Below are positions 24,416 through 34,200 of a stretch of 53,457 nt of DNA, piece after piece (the first letter of the stretch is position 1; every line of letters begins with the position of its first letter). The position numbers were made by a program, and so were the translations under genes. The stretch spans positions 1-53,457 of the forward strand of contig JAFDXG010000184.1 of assembly GCA_018268105.1 (NCBI GenBank), written 5' to 3'. Below the pieces are notes generated by a model. It made no database searches, was not told where the DNA came from, and was given only the letters and a program-made list of their open reading frames with translations. This DNA is from Bacteroidota bacterium. Lineage in GTDB: Bacteria; Bacteroidota; Bacteroidia; Chitinophagales; Chitinophagaceae.

Positions 24416-25915
24416 CTATAAACCCACAGCCTTTCCGGCATTTATTTGTCCTCTTCCAAAATATCTGTCTTTACCTTTAACGCCCTCATCCGTTGCTGTA
24501 GCCCTGAATATCTGGTCTACGAGAAGGGGCGAACAATATTTCCCGTATTTGCCATACAACATTGCAGCGACACCGCTGACATGCGGTGTAGCCATACTTG
24601 TACCGGCAGCCCATATATAATAAAGGTCTCCGTTATCTTCATCAATACCTCCGATATTAAAAACGAAATTGAATACATAAGCATAGTTTATTATCCCGCC
24701 TACATCTACTATATTACCGTCTAACGGTAGGGAATAATTGCCACCAGGCGCCCCGTAAGAAATAAAATTTTTTCCGTTGTTAGTAAAGATAGATGGCACA
24801 TATAATGAAGTGTCCGGATTATACGCCCAACCTAATGGGCCATTTGATGCAATGGCAAGCACACCGAGGCAGTTTGCAGGATAGGTAATGAAATTTTTTT
24901 CCACATCATAATCATAGCCATCATTTCCCGCAGCAGCGATTACCGTAGTACCCATTAAGTTGGCAAAAACTGTGGCACGGTTCATAGCTTTCACCAGGTT
25001 TTTTACATCGCGATCATATTCTATCAGCATATCGTCTGAGGGATCATCGGGAGTGCCATTATCGTCAATAAAAGTTCTGAGTGGCAGTTCCCCTCCGAGG
25101 CTCATATTAATAACATTAGCGCCGTTAACCGTGGCATAATATATTCCGTTAATCATAGCGCTCCATGGGCCGTTTCCAGCTGCATCGCTTATCACTTTTA
25201 CCAACATCAATTTAGCTTCAGGGGCTACTCCTACCACACCTTTTCCATCATTTAGTGCGGCTATCGTGCCGGCTACATGGGTGCCATGACTAAACTGAAA
25301 TCCACCACCGCCGTGAAACTCTGCTGATTCCCCGTCAATAAAGCTATGCGTAAGGATGATATTGGAAGCTATCTCCTCATCCCCCATAATAAAGCCTCCA
25401 TCCAATACCGCTACTTTTGCACCTCTGCCCCCATATCCTTTTTGCCAGGCTTTATCAGCATGTACTGACTGAAGCCCCCATTGCAGGAAACTATATGGGT
25501 TATTATTAATTATCGGAGGATTTTTCGCATTGGGTTTAACCTGTTTCATTTCTTTTTTATTTAGCGCTTCATATTTATCGGGCAGCCGCCAGTTTGTTAC
25601 AAGGTCAACGGATACAGATTCTACACCGGGTATCAGTCTTGCCCTTACAGGAAAATTGGGATCCGGGGTCTGCACATGAATAAGTCCAAGTTCTTTTATC
25701 ACTTCCTTCAATAACATATTTTTACCCCCAAGCTTTGTTATTTCTCTTGATATAGCAGTGATGTCTTCTCCTTCTTTAGCAAGAATGATGAACCCCCTGT
25801 TTTGGTTGGGCATGTGTAATGCGGTAACATTGGGGTTTCCGTCCATTAAATTCTTTTTACAGGAACCCAATAAAAGCAGGGCAGGCAAAAACAGCAATAA
25901 ATAAATTTTTCTCAT
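24416..25915 (-). CDS. S8 subtilisin-like serine protease, lipoprotein
   Basis: A 499-residue envelope protease. The N-terminus has a signal with lipobox LLGSC (Cys19), so it is lipid-anchored. An inhibitor-I9-like propeptide region covers about residues 40-110. The catalytic triad is Asp172 (VAVLDGGF), His210 (SHGTHVAG) and Ser440 (GTSMATPHVSG), with the oxyanion Asn331 in AAAGNDG. An acidic insertion near 282-300 (DDNGTPDDPSDD) may bind calcium. The gene is followed by a good terminator and is divergent from an Asp-box protein gene, with a 315-base shared upstream region containing a perfect palindrome. Confidence 0.93.
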   Translation of the reverse strand: MRKIYLLLFLPALLLLGSCKKNLMDGNPNVTALHMPNQNRGFIILAKEGEDITAISREITKLGGKNMLLKEVIKELGLIHVQTPDPNFPVRARLIPGVESVSVDLVTNWRLPDKYEALNKKEMKQVKPNAKNPPIINNNPYSFLQWGLQSVHADKAWQKGYGGRGAKVAVLDGGFIMGDEEIASNIILTHSFIDGESAEFHGGGGFQFSHGTHVAGTIAALNDGKGVVGVAPEAKLMLVKVISDAAGNGPWSAMINGIYYATVNGANVINMSLGGELPLRTFIDDNGTPDDPSDDMLIEYDRDVKNLVKAMNRATVFANLMGTTVIAAAGNDGYDYDVEKNFITYPANCLGVLAIASNGPLGWAYNPDTSLYVPSIFTNNGKNFISYGAPGGNYSLPLDGNIVDVGGIINYAYVFNFVFNIGGIDEDNGDLYYIWAAGTSMATPHVSGVAAMLYGKYGKYCSPLLVDQIFRATATDEGVKGKDRYFGRGQINAGKAVGL

Positions 25916-26230
25916 GTTTAGAAGATTTTATAATTAAAGAATACTGTGTACAACTAATGATTAGTTTACTGTTCAACATTTAGATGGACAAATAGCAAAT
26001 ACCGGAAAACACTGGTTCGTCAAACCGGGATATAGATTTTTACCGGGAAACTACTTTATACGTTGAAAAATAAAGATGATAGAGGATAATAATCTCAGCT
26101 TTGAAGGGATGCAGATTAGCATTATTCAGCAAATCTTGTAAAATAAAATTGCAAGTGCAAGCATTTGAGGAAATTTTTTTAAAAAACAAGCATAGTATAT
26201 TTGATGCAACAAGGTTTTAAAATATAAATT
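25916..26230. promoter_or_regulatory. Divergent regulatory region
   Basis: The 315 bases between the subtilase and Asp-box protein genes carry no frame of note. They contain a perfect palindrome AACTAATGATTAGTT (25952-25966) 36 bases upstream of the subtilase start. Three direct ACCGG(G)A units sit at about 26001, 26024 and 26042. A TATATTTG -7 box is at 26196-26203, 27 bases before the plus-strand gene. Confidence 0.55.
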
Positions 26231-27259
26231 ATGCTCCGTCATATATCGCATCTCACATTCATATTGATCACTTTGATGATAACAGAAGGATTGTTTTCGC
26301 AACGTATTATCCTGCTCGATTCACTACAAACTGGCTCCATCAGGGGGCTGAGCATAGCAAACAACGGTATAGCATGGGCAAGTGGAAATAAAGGAATGGT
26401 AGCCAGGACTACCAATGGCGGTACCAACTGGGAATGGATGCAGGTAAAAGGATTTGAACATACAGATTTCAGAGACATAGAAGCTTTTGACAAAAACAAT
26501 GCTGTGATAATGGGTATAGATCAGCCAGCTATTGTACTAAAGACACACGATGGTGGTGTACATTGGCAAACAGTATTTGAAGACAACAGAAAGGGAATGT
26601 TTTTAGATGCTATGGCATTCTGGAACGAACAAAGCGGTATTGTCATTGGTGACCCTATTGATGGGAAAGTATTCATAGCTCGAAGTTTTGACGGTGGTGA
26701 TAGTTGGCAAAGTCTGCCACAAAATGAACTTCCTGCCGCAGAAAAAGGAGAAGCAATGTTTGCAGCAAGCGGCACCAATATCAGTCCCATATCATTATCA
26801 GAAGCCGCATTTGTTACCGGAGGTACATTATCACGATATTTTTATCGCGATAAAAAAATAGTGTTACCCCTATTGCAGGGGAAGGAAACAACCGGTGCCA
26901 ACTCACTTGCGGTATATGGAAATAAGAAACGAAAACCAGCTCAACACTTGATGGTGGTAGGTGGTGATTTCACTAACGACAGTCTTTCGCAGGGCAACTG
27001 TGCCATAAGCAGCGACGGCGGGGCAACCTGGAAAGCTCCTGTTGTGCCGCCAAAGGGATATAAAAGTTGTGTTGAATATATTACAGAAAAAAAATTAATA
27101 ACCTGCGGTACTTCGGGAGTGGATATATCAGAAGATGGCGGGATGCATTGGAGACAAATCAGTCCCCTCAGTTTTCATGTATGCCGCAAATCAAAAAAAG
27201 GAAACCTTGTTTTGCTTGCCGGTAAAGACGGAAGAATTGCAAAGTTGGAATGGGAATAG
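26231..27259 (+). CDS. Asp-box/YCF48-like beta-propeller protein
   Basis: A 342-residue exported protein with a signal peptide ending in LFSQ. It contains five Asp-box turns (TNGGTNW, HDGGVHW, FDGGDSW, SDGGATW, EDGGMHW), each between two strands, which is the hallmark of sialidase-fold or YCF48-type propellers. Catalytic sialidase residues (the arginine triad and the FRIP motif) were not seen, so an enzymatic role is not supported. Proteins annotated as oxidoreductases in this group in Bacteroidota have unknown function. It is preceded by a TATATTTG box and stands alone. Confidence 0.8.
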   Translation: MLRHISHLTFILITLMITEGLFSQRIILLDSLQTGSIRGLSIANNGIAWASGNKGMVARTTNGGTNWEWMQVKGFEHTDFRDIEAFDKNNAVIMGIDQPAIVLKTHDGGVHWQTVFEDNRKGMFLDAMAFWNEQSGIVIGDPIDGKVFIARSFDGGDSWQSLPQNELPAAEKGEAMFAASGTNISPISLSEAAFVTGGTLSRYFYRDKKIVLPLLQGKETTGANSLAVYGNKKRKPAQHLMVVGGDFTNDSLSQGNCAISSDGGATWKAPVVPPKGYKSCVEYITEKKLITCGTSGVDISEDGGMHWRQISPLSFHVCRKSKKGNLVLLAGKDGRIAKLEWE

Positions 27260-27437
27260 ATGCCGGGGGTATTTTGGTGGACCATTAATGTTGTAGCTCA
27301 AAGTATTATATTTTGGCAGAAACACAGCATAACTATTTGTTCATGAAGCATAAACCATGATTAAGCGATAAGAGAAAATTGTATTTTTAATTATTTATCC
27401 ATTCGTGCATCTGTAGCTTATAAAGTTTCAAAATCAT

Positions 27438-27445
27438 TATTTTTG
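27438..27445 (+). promoter_or_regulatory. -7 box (TAttTTTG) immediately before the amidotransferase gene
   Basis: TATTTTTG ends four bases before the ATG at 27450. Transcription at the normal distance would start at or after the A of the ATG, so either the mRNA is leaderless or the box is not used. Confidence 0.45.
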
Positions 27446-27449
27446 CCCG

Positions 27450-28298
27450 ATGAAATTGCAGGAAAAGAGATCCATCCGGGTTGCAATATTAGATTTATAT
27501 GAAGGAGTTCCCAACCAGGGAATGCGATGTATACGTGAAATCCTGAATCAATATGCAGAAGCAAATTTCCTCGATATTATGTGGGATGAGTTTGAAGTGC
27601 GCCGTGAACTGCAGACCCCTAATGTGGCATCTTACGATATTTTCATTTCAAGTGGCGGCCCCGGGAGCCCTATCGATAGTGAAGGCTCTGAATGGGAAAA
27701 CAAATATTTCAAATGGCTGGGTAGTGTGGAGAAGTGGAATAATAATCCCGGAAACTATAACAGGAAATTTGTTTTTTTTATTTGTCATTCTTTTCAACTC
27801 GTTTGCCGCCATTATAGAATAGCTGAAGTAATTAAACGCCGGTCAACATCATTTGGTGTATTTCCTATGCATCTGCTTGACAGTGGAAGAGATGAAATCA
27901 TTTTTGAGGGACTGAGCGATCCCTTCTATGCGGTGGATAGTCGCGATTACCAGGTAATCAAGCCCAATCACAATAAACTGACCGAAATGGGTAGCGCAAT
28001 ATTGTGTATTGAAAAAGAAAGACCGCATGTGCAATTAGAAAGGGCAATAATGGCAGTCAGATTTAATGAATATATGGTGGGCACACAATTCCATCCTGAG
28101 GCTGATGCTATAGGGATGAGCATGTATTTGCAACGGGAGGATAAAAAGGAAAGTGTAATTGCAGCCCACGGAGAAGCCAAATGGTCATCTATGATTGAAC
28201 AACTCAACGACCCCGATAAAATTTTGTGGACATATGCCCATGTGCTTCCCAATTTTCTGAACCAGTCGGTTGAACATTTGCAGACAGCAGTATTATAA
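27450..28298 (+). CDS. Class I glutamine amidotransferase-like protein
   Basis: A 282-residue cytoplasmic protein. The oxyanion strand ISSGGPGSP is at 67-74, the nucleophile Cys112 in FFICHSFQLV and the His215/Glu217 pair in GTQFHPEAD. These are the full triad of the GMP-synthase-type glutaminase domain, so ammonia release from glutamine is likely. The protein is longer than a bare glutaminase and ends in a helical tail of about 50 residues. It has no synthetase domain of its own. Instead an ATP-grasp protein gene begins 31 bases downstream, which suggests the two form a two-protein amide-forming ligase. Substrate unknown; a peptidase role of the Cys-His-Glu fold cannot be excluded. Confidence 0.82.
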   Translation: MKLQEKRSIRVAILDLYEGVPNQGMRCIREILNQYAEANFLDIMWDEFEVRRELQTPNVASYDIFISSGGPGSPIDSEGSEWENKYFKWLGSVEKWNNNPGNYNRKFVFFICHSFQLVCRHYRIAEVIKRRSTSFGVFPMHLLDSGRDEIIFEGLSDPFYAVDSRDYQVIKPNHNKLTEMGSAILCIEKERPHVQLERAIMAVRFNEYMVGTQFHPEADAIGMSMYLQREDKKESVIAAHGEAKWSSMIEQLNDPDKILWTYAHVLPNFLNQSVEHLQTAVL

Positions 28299-28329
28299 TA
28301 ATTACTACCTTTCTGTAAACTTACAGGCA

Positions 28330-29523
28330 ATGGTTACTTCCTTACGAAAAGCATTCAATGCAGCATTTACCCAACAAAAATACCAATCCTTTCTTACCGA
28401 CCTTTACAGCAAGCACCCGGGCGCCATTGAGTTCAGGGTTGCAGAAACACCTGTTTTTGTAGATAAGGCTTTTACACATAAAATGTTCGATGTGTGTGAG
28501 CATATCATTGATTTGGTTTGCGACCCGCGATTTAAACAACTCACGGAACGGGCTATACCCACCGGCGAATTTGTACAAAATGAAACTACTCATTCACAAA
28601 TGATTGCTTTCGATTTTGGAATTTGCATCAATGACCAGGGGGAACTGGAGCCTCAGTTGATAGAGATGCAGGGATTCCCAACTTTATTTGCCTTCCAGGT
28701 ATATTATCCCGAAGTTTTGGAAAAACACTTCAGCATTCCCGGTAACTATACTCCTTACCTCGGGGGCTACACCAAAGACTCCTATATTGCCATGCTGAAG
28801 AAATTACTCCTAAACGGACACAATCCCGAAAATGTAATATTACTGGAGATCAAACCCCACGAACAAAAAACAAGAATTGATTTTTATTGTACCGAAGATT
28901 ATACTGGTGTGAAGCCTGTTTGTATTTCGGAACTAACGACTGAAGGGCGACAGCTTTTTTATTTCAGGGATGGAAAAAAGACAAGGGTAAAAAGAATTTA
29001 TAACCGTATCATATTTGATGACCTTAAATCAAGAACTGATTTAGGGGATATTATAGACATTACTCAAAACTGGGATGTGGAATGGGTGCCCCACCCCAAC
29101 TGGTTTTATCGTATCAGTAAATTCACATTGCCTTTTATTTATCATCCTTATGTTCCAAAGACATTCTTTTTAAATGAGGTAACACAGTTGCCGGCAGATC
29201 TTGAAAACTATGTACTTAAACCACTGTTTTCTTTTGCAGGGCAGGGTGTGGTGATCGATGTTACCCTTCGTGATGTTGAAAACATTAAAGATCCTCAAAA
29301 CTGGATATTGCAGCGCAAAGTAAAATATGCTGACATTATCGAAACCCCGGATATACCAGCCAAAGCAGAAATCAGGATGATGTATGTTTGGCCTGATGAT
29401 GATAAGCGCCCCCATCCTGCTATTAATCTTGCCAGGCTAAGTAAGGGAAAAATGATAGGGGTACGGTACAATGCCGAAAAGGAATGGGTAGGTGGCTCTG
29501 TATGTTACTTTGAAACTTATTAA
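28330..29523 (+). CDS. ATP-grasp-like ligase, partner of the amidotransferase
   Basis: A 397-residue cytoplasmic protein that I place with ATP-grasp enzymes of the glutathionylspermidine-synthase-like type, though not firmly. The segment AFDFGICINDQGELEPQLIEMQ recalls the carboxylate-binding half. YVLKPLFSFAGQGVVIDV looks like the nucleotide-binding lysine plus glycine loop. WILQRKVKYADII and AEIRMMYVW then INLARLSKGKMIGVRYN give the acidic and basic metal/ATP residues. Such enzymes activate a carboxylate as acyl phosphate and join it to an amine, here perhaps ammonia from the neighbour. I chose the ATG at 28330; the frame is open from 28270 within the previous gene. Not a known named gene. 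Confidence 0.65.
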   Translation: MVTSLRKAFNAAFTQQKYQSFLTDLYSKHPGAIEFRVAETPVFVDKAFTHKMFDVCEHIIDLVCDPRFKQLTERAIPTGEFVQNETTHSQMIAFDFGICINDQGELEPQLIEMQGFPTLFAFQVYYPEVLEKHFSIPGNYTPYLGGYTKDSYIAMLKKLLLNGHNPENVILLEIKPHEQKTRIDFYCTEDYTGVKPVCISELTTEGRQLFYFRDGKKTRVKRIYNRIIFDDLKSRTDLGDIIDITQNWDVEWVPHPNWFYRISKFTLPFIYHPYVPKTFFLNEVTQLPADLENYVLKPLFSFAGQGVVIDVTLRDVENIKDPQNWILQRKVKYADIIETPDIPAKAEIRMMYVWPDDDKRPHPAINLARLSKGKMIGVRYNAEKEWVGGSVCYFETY

Positions 29524-29590
29524 CCTTAATTAACCTAAAGGCAACTAAATGAATAACAGGGTATAGTAATTTTAGGTACAATTACAAATT

Positions 29591-30487
29591 ATGCGGTATA
29601 TGTATAAGCGTTTGAGCTTCACGGTAATGCTGAGTTACTGCATTGTGATGGCAGGTATGGCGCAACAAAAAACTTTTGGAAGCGCTATTGTAAAATCAAA
29701 GACATCTGTAACTTTTCCCGACAATAATAACCGTGGCGGCAGTGACAATGGAGACGGGGATTTGGGAGGCCGCCCATCGGGAATGGAATCAAAGAGCACG
29801 GTGTATTACCGTGGAGATTTCATTAAAATAGACAATGAATCCGAATTTGGCAATAACAGTATTATTATTGATAAAAAAAACGAAAGGACTACTACCCTGA
29901 TACAGGCAATGGGAAGAAAGACCGGTTATTACAGTACTGAAGAAGAAAGAAAAGCTTTGGAAGAACGCATGCGCAAAAGAATGGATTCCATACGCCAGGC
30001 AAGAGGGGAATCTGCAGAGAATAACCAACGGCAGCAAAACCCACAGGATGTAGAAATAGTGCAAACGAATGAAACAAAGAAAATAGCAGGGTTCACCTGC
30101 AAAAAGGCTATTATAAAATCAAAGCCGCGACAGGGAGAAGTAAATGAAACAATAGTTTGGTATTGCCCAGACATCAAGCACCCCGAAAACTATCCACTTA
30201 ATTTTGGCAATACCGGCGGCAGAGGATTTGCGGGAGCTATGTCGGGAAGAAATAATTTTAGTGGTCTTGAAAAAATAGATGGTTTTATTATGGGATTGGA
30301 AGTAAGCAGGCCCAATGGATTTAAAATGGAAACAGAAGTTACAGATATAAAAACGGATGTGACAATACCGGACAAAACATTTGAAATACCTAAAGGATAT
30401 GATATTAAACCCATCAGTGAAATGGAAAACCAAATGAGAAACGGAAGATTTTTCAGAGGTGGACCTCCCGGAGGTGGAAACAATTAG
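29591..30487 (+). CDS. Secreted DUF4412/GLPGLI-like protein
   Basis: A 298-residue exported protein; signal peptide about residues 1-24 ending in MAQ. It has the typical pattern of the DUF4412/GLPGLI-related group: a strand reporting fixed state (TVYYRGDFIKID), a block ETKKIAGFTCKKAII, and a C-terminal TDVTIPDKTFEIPKGYDIKPI. The middle (residues 110-155) is rich in charged and Gln/Asn residues, and the end in Gly/Pro (RGGPPGGGNN). Function unknown. It is followed by a strong terminator shared with the converging trmH gene. Confidence 0.75.
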   Translation: MRYMYKRLSFTVMLSYCIVMAGMAQQKTFGSAIVKSKTSVTFPDNNNRGGSDNGDGDLGGRPSGMESKSTVYYRGDFIKIDNESEFGNNSIIIDKKNERTTTLIQAMGRKTGYYSTEEERKALEERMRKRMDSIRQARGESAENNQRQQNPQDVEIVQTNETKKIAGFTCKKAIIKSKPRQGEVNETIVWYCPDIKHPENYPLNFGNTGGRGFAGAMSGRNNFSGLEKIDGFIMGLEVSRPNGFKMETEVTDIKTDVTIPDKTFEIPKGYDIKPISEMENQMRNGRFFRGGPPGGGNN

Positions 30488-30508
30488 GTTTTGGGGCTTT
30501 TAGTTGTG

Positions 30509-30537
30509 GGTCTTTCCGTTACAGGAAAGACCTTTTT
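30509..30537 (+). terminator. Intrinsic terminator between converging genes
   Basis: GGTCTTTCC and GGAAAGACC form a perfect nine-base stem with loop GTTACA, followed by five T. It serves the DUF4412-like gene and lies beside the trmH stop at 30540. Confidence 0.92.
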
Positions 30538-30539
30538 AT

Positions 30540-31151
30540 TTATTTATCATCACAAATATTATGGGGGAGCGTATGAAAACCCCACTCTTTTAACAGTGTG
30601 CTATATTGCGGTTCCGCAAGTGATCTGTTCTTATAATGTCCTGCCAGCCATTTCTGACGATAGGCTTCATATATGGTAACAGCACAGGCTACTGATATAT
30701 TCAATGATTGAATAATGCCGGCTTGAGGGATAATAAAATTACCGTCGGAAAGTTTCCGGATATCTTCACTCACCCCGGAATGTTCATTACCAAAAACCAA
30801 TGCTACAGATCGGGTAAAATCAACTTCAAATACGTTTACAGCTCCCTCATCAAGATGAGTGGACAAAATCCTGTCATATTTTTTCCGTAGTACTTCAAAA
30901 CATTGCAATACATCAGTATATTGATGTATACTCAGCCACTTTGAAGCACTGGAAGAACTCCTGACGCCCCATTTTTTGTGACGTGGAATTTTTGTATTCA
31001 ATATGTATATATCCTGAATACCCACTGCATCACAACTACGCATTACTGCTGATATATTGTGCGGATCAAAAACATTTTCCAACACAACAGTGAGGTTGTT
31101 TTGACGTTTATTCAAAACTTTTAGCAACCTGTCCGATCTTTCTGGCGTCAT
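30540..31151 (-). CDS. trmH: tRNA (guanosine-2'-O-)-methyltransferase, TrmH family
   Basis: A 203-residue cytoplasmic SPOUT enzyme that methylates the ribose of G18 in tRNAs. Motif 1 is NISAVMRSCDAVGI with the invariant Asn and Arg, motif 2 VFGNEHSGVS and motif 3 IPQAGIIQSLNISVACAVTIYEA, the trefoil-knot SAM site. The N-terminal MTPERSDRLLKVLNKRQNNLT matches TrmH-type start helices, which favours TrmH over RlmB (it lacks the extra N-terminal RNA-binding domain of RlmB). It diverges from the AsmA-like gene with a 77-base gap. Confidence 0.87.
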   Translation of the reverse strand: MTPERSDRLLKVLNKRQNNLTVVLENVFDPHNISAVMRSCDAVGIQDIYILNTKIPRHKKWGVRSSSSASKWLSIHQYTDVLQCFEVLRKKYDRILSTHLDEGAVNVFEVDFTRSVALVFGNEHSGVSEDIRKLSDGNFIIPQAGIIQSLNISVACAVTIYEAYRQKWLAGHYKNRSLAEPQYSTLLKEWGFHTLPHNICDDK

Positions 31152-31184
31152 ATTTGTAAAATTAGTTTACCAATAACAAAAAAC

Positions 31185-31192
31185 TATCTTTG
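31185..31192 (+). promoter_or_regulatory. -7 box (TAtcTTTG) for the AsmA-like gene
   Basis: TATCTTTG fits TAnnTTTG and lies 36 bases before the ATG at 31229, in the 77-base gap between divergent genes. Confidence 0.6.
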
Positions 31193-31228
31193 CCTGTTTA
31201 AAAAACTCATTAAAGTCCATTATCTGTC

Positions 31229-34200
31229 ATGCTGAAAAAGATTTTAAAAATTTCCGGTATCATTTTACTCGTATTGATCATTGCCGCCCTTGCACTACCA
31301 ATGATTTTCAAAGATAAAATTACCAACATTGCAAAAACAGAAATCAATAAAAACCTTAACGCTACAGTAGATTTTAAGGATGTGAATCTTTCTCTGTTTC
31401 GTCATTTTCCACGGCTGGCTGTGGGGTTGGAAGACCTGAAAGTAACCGGACAGGATGATTTTGCAAAAGATACACTTATAGCAGCCGAACGAATTGATGT
31501 GGCCATTAACCTGATGAGCCTCTTTAGCGGATCACAGATGAAAATATACAGTATCACTGTTGATAAACCAAGAATACATGCGCTGGTTAACAAAGATGGT
31601 AAGACCAACTGGGATATTACTAAGCCGGATACGACATCTGCCACTACCGAAGAACCTTCAGCATTCAGCATGAAGCTTAACCATTATAAAATTAATGATG
31701 GCTATATTAAGTATGCCGATATTCCTGGAGATATGAGTGCCGAGATTACCCATCTCAATCACTCAGGCAGTGGTGATTTCACTTCCGATCTTTTTACGCT
31801 CAGCACTTCAACTTCCGCAGAATCTGTAAATTTTGTCTATACAAAAATCCCATACCTTTCTGGCGCTAAAGCTTCGCTGGATGCAGATATACAGGTAGAT
31901 AACAAACAGGATAAATATACTTTTAAAACTGATGACGTAGTACTAAACGATCTTAAATTATCTACAGCAGGTTACTTTCAGTTTGTGAATGACAGTACTT
32001 ATGGTATGGACATTTCATTCAAAGCACCTTCTACTGAATTTAAAACACTGCTTTCGCTGATACCCGCAGTTTATAAAAATGATTTTGATAAAATAAAAAC
32101 TAACGGCAAAGCAATATTCAACGGCAATGTAAAGGGGGAATACAATGCTGTGAAAATTCCTTCCTATCATATCAACCTGAATGTGGAAAACGGATTTTTC
32201 CAATATCCGGATCTGCCACAACCTGTAAAAAATATCAATATCGCTATGAAGGTGGATAACCCTGATGGTGTAACGGACAATACTGTGGTAGATATTTCCA
32301 AAGGTCATATTGAATTTGGCAACGATCCTTTTGATTTCAGGTTGCTGTTGCAAAAACCAGTGACCGATCAGTATATTGATGCCAATGTAAAAGGGAAACT
32401 AGACCTGGCACAGGTTACCAAATTCGTAAAACTCAGCGGGGATACAAAGCTATCCGGGCTGCTCGATGCAGATGCTACGGCTAAGGGTAATATTGCTGTA
32501 ATCACACAGCAAAAACCAGGTCCATTTACAGCAAACGGATTTATTAATCTTACTAATCTGAATTACTCCTCCAAAGATTTTCCCCAGCCGGTACGTAACA
32601 GCAACATCCAGATAAAATTTGATAACCCGGATGGTGTTCCGGATCACACAGTAATAAATGTGCCGGTGGCCCATGTAGAGATTGGCAGCAACCCCATTGA
32701 TTTTAATGTATTACTGAAGACCCCGGCTACTGATCCTTATTTTGACGGAAAGGCAAAAGGGAAATTCGACTTAGCTTCGGCAAGCCAGTTTACTACACTG
32801 GAACCGGGGATGTCTGTTTCGGGAATGCTGAATGCTGATATTGCTTTCAGGGGAAATAAATCATCCATTGATAAAAGTCAGTACGACAAAATAAATACTT
32901 CCGGAACATTGACAGTAACTAACCTGGATTATAAAAGTAAAGACTATCCGAATGGTGTAAAAGTGAGTGATGCTGCTTTCACCTTTAACCCTAAAAATAT
33001 AACACTTAATACCCTTAAAGCAGAGTATCTCAAATCGCACATTACTGCAAACGGATCAGTAGATAATGCTCTAGGATATATGCTGAAAGATGAACCTATT
33101 GCAGGCACACTGAATATAACTGCCGATAAAGTAAACCTGAACGATTTTATGGGAACTTCGGCTTCTGCAACTACAGATACTGCAACTACCACTTCAGCTT
33201 CGCCATTTGAAGTTCCCAAAAATGTTGCATTTACGCTGAACGCTAATGTTGACAAACTTATTTATGACAAAGTAGAGTACGACAACCTGAAAGGTACGGT
33301 ATCAATTAAAGATCAAACTGTAGCGCTGAAAGATATGGCAATGAATGCACTGGGGGGCAACCTGTCATTAAGCGGGTATTATTCCACTAAAACAAACAAA
33401 AAAACGCCGGATATTTCTCTGAGCTATGATATTAAAGAACTGGATGCCGAAAAGACATTTAATGCTTTTAATACTGTTCAGTTGCTGATGCCGATAGGGA
33501 AATTTATTTCAGGAAAAATCAACTCCCAACTCACACTGGATGGTGTTTTAGGCGGAGATATGACTCCGATAGTCAAATCCTTAACCGGTAAAGGAAACCT
33601 CTTACTGATAGAAGGAGTGTTGAAAAAATTTGCACCTGTAGAAAAACTGGCTCAGACACTCAACATCAATGAGCTAAATGGTTTTTCGCTCAAAGACATA
33701 AAAACTTATTTTGAATTTGCTAAAGGTAAGGTGCTGGTGAAACCATTTCATGTCAAAGTAAAAGATATTGATATGGAAATTGGTGGTATGCACGGGCTTG
33801 ATCAGTCTATTGATTATGCCATCGCTATGAAAGTACCACGTAGCCTTATAGGCAGCCAGGGAAATGCACTGATCAACAATCTGGCGCAACAGGCATCTAG
33901 TAAAGGCATACCTGTTAAGCTGAGCGACTATATTAACCTGAACATAAAAATGGGTGGTACACTTACCAGTCCCCAACTGAAAACTGACCTGCAACAGGTA
34001 GCAGGAGACGCCGTTGCAGATATGAAGCAACAGGCAGCAGATTTTGCCCAGCAAAAAATAAACGACGCCAAAAATGAAGTAAAAGACTCACTGAACGCTA
34101 TAAAAAACCAGGCGATTAAAGACCTTAAAGCAGATATTACCAACCAATTACTTGGTGGCGGCAAAGACAGCGTTTCCGAAGGCAAATCACTTGACGACAC

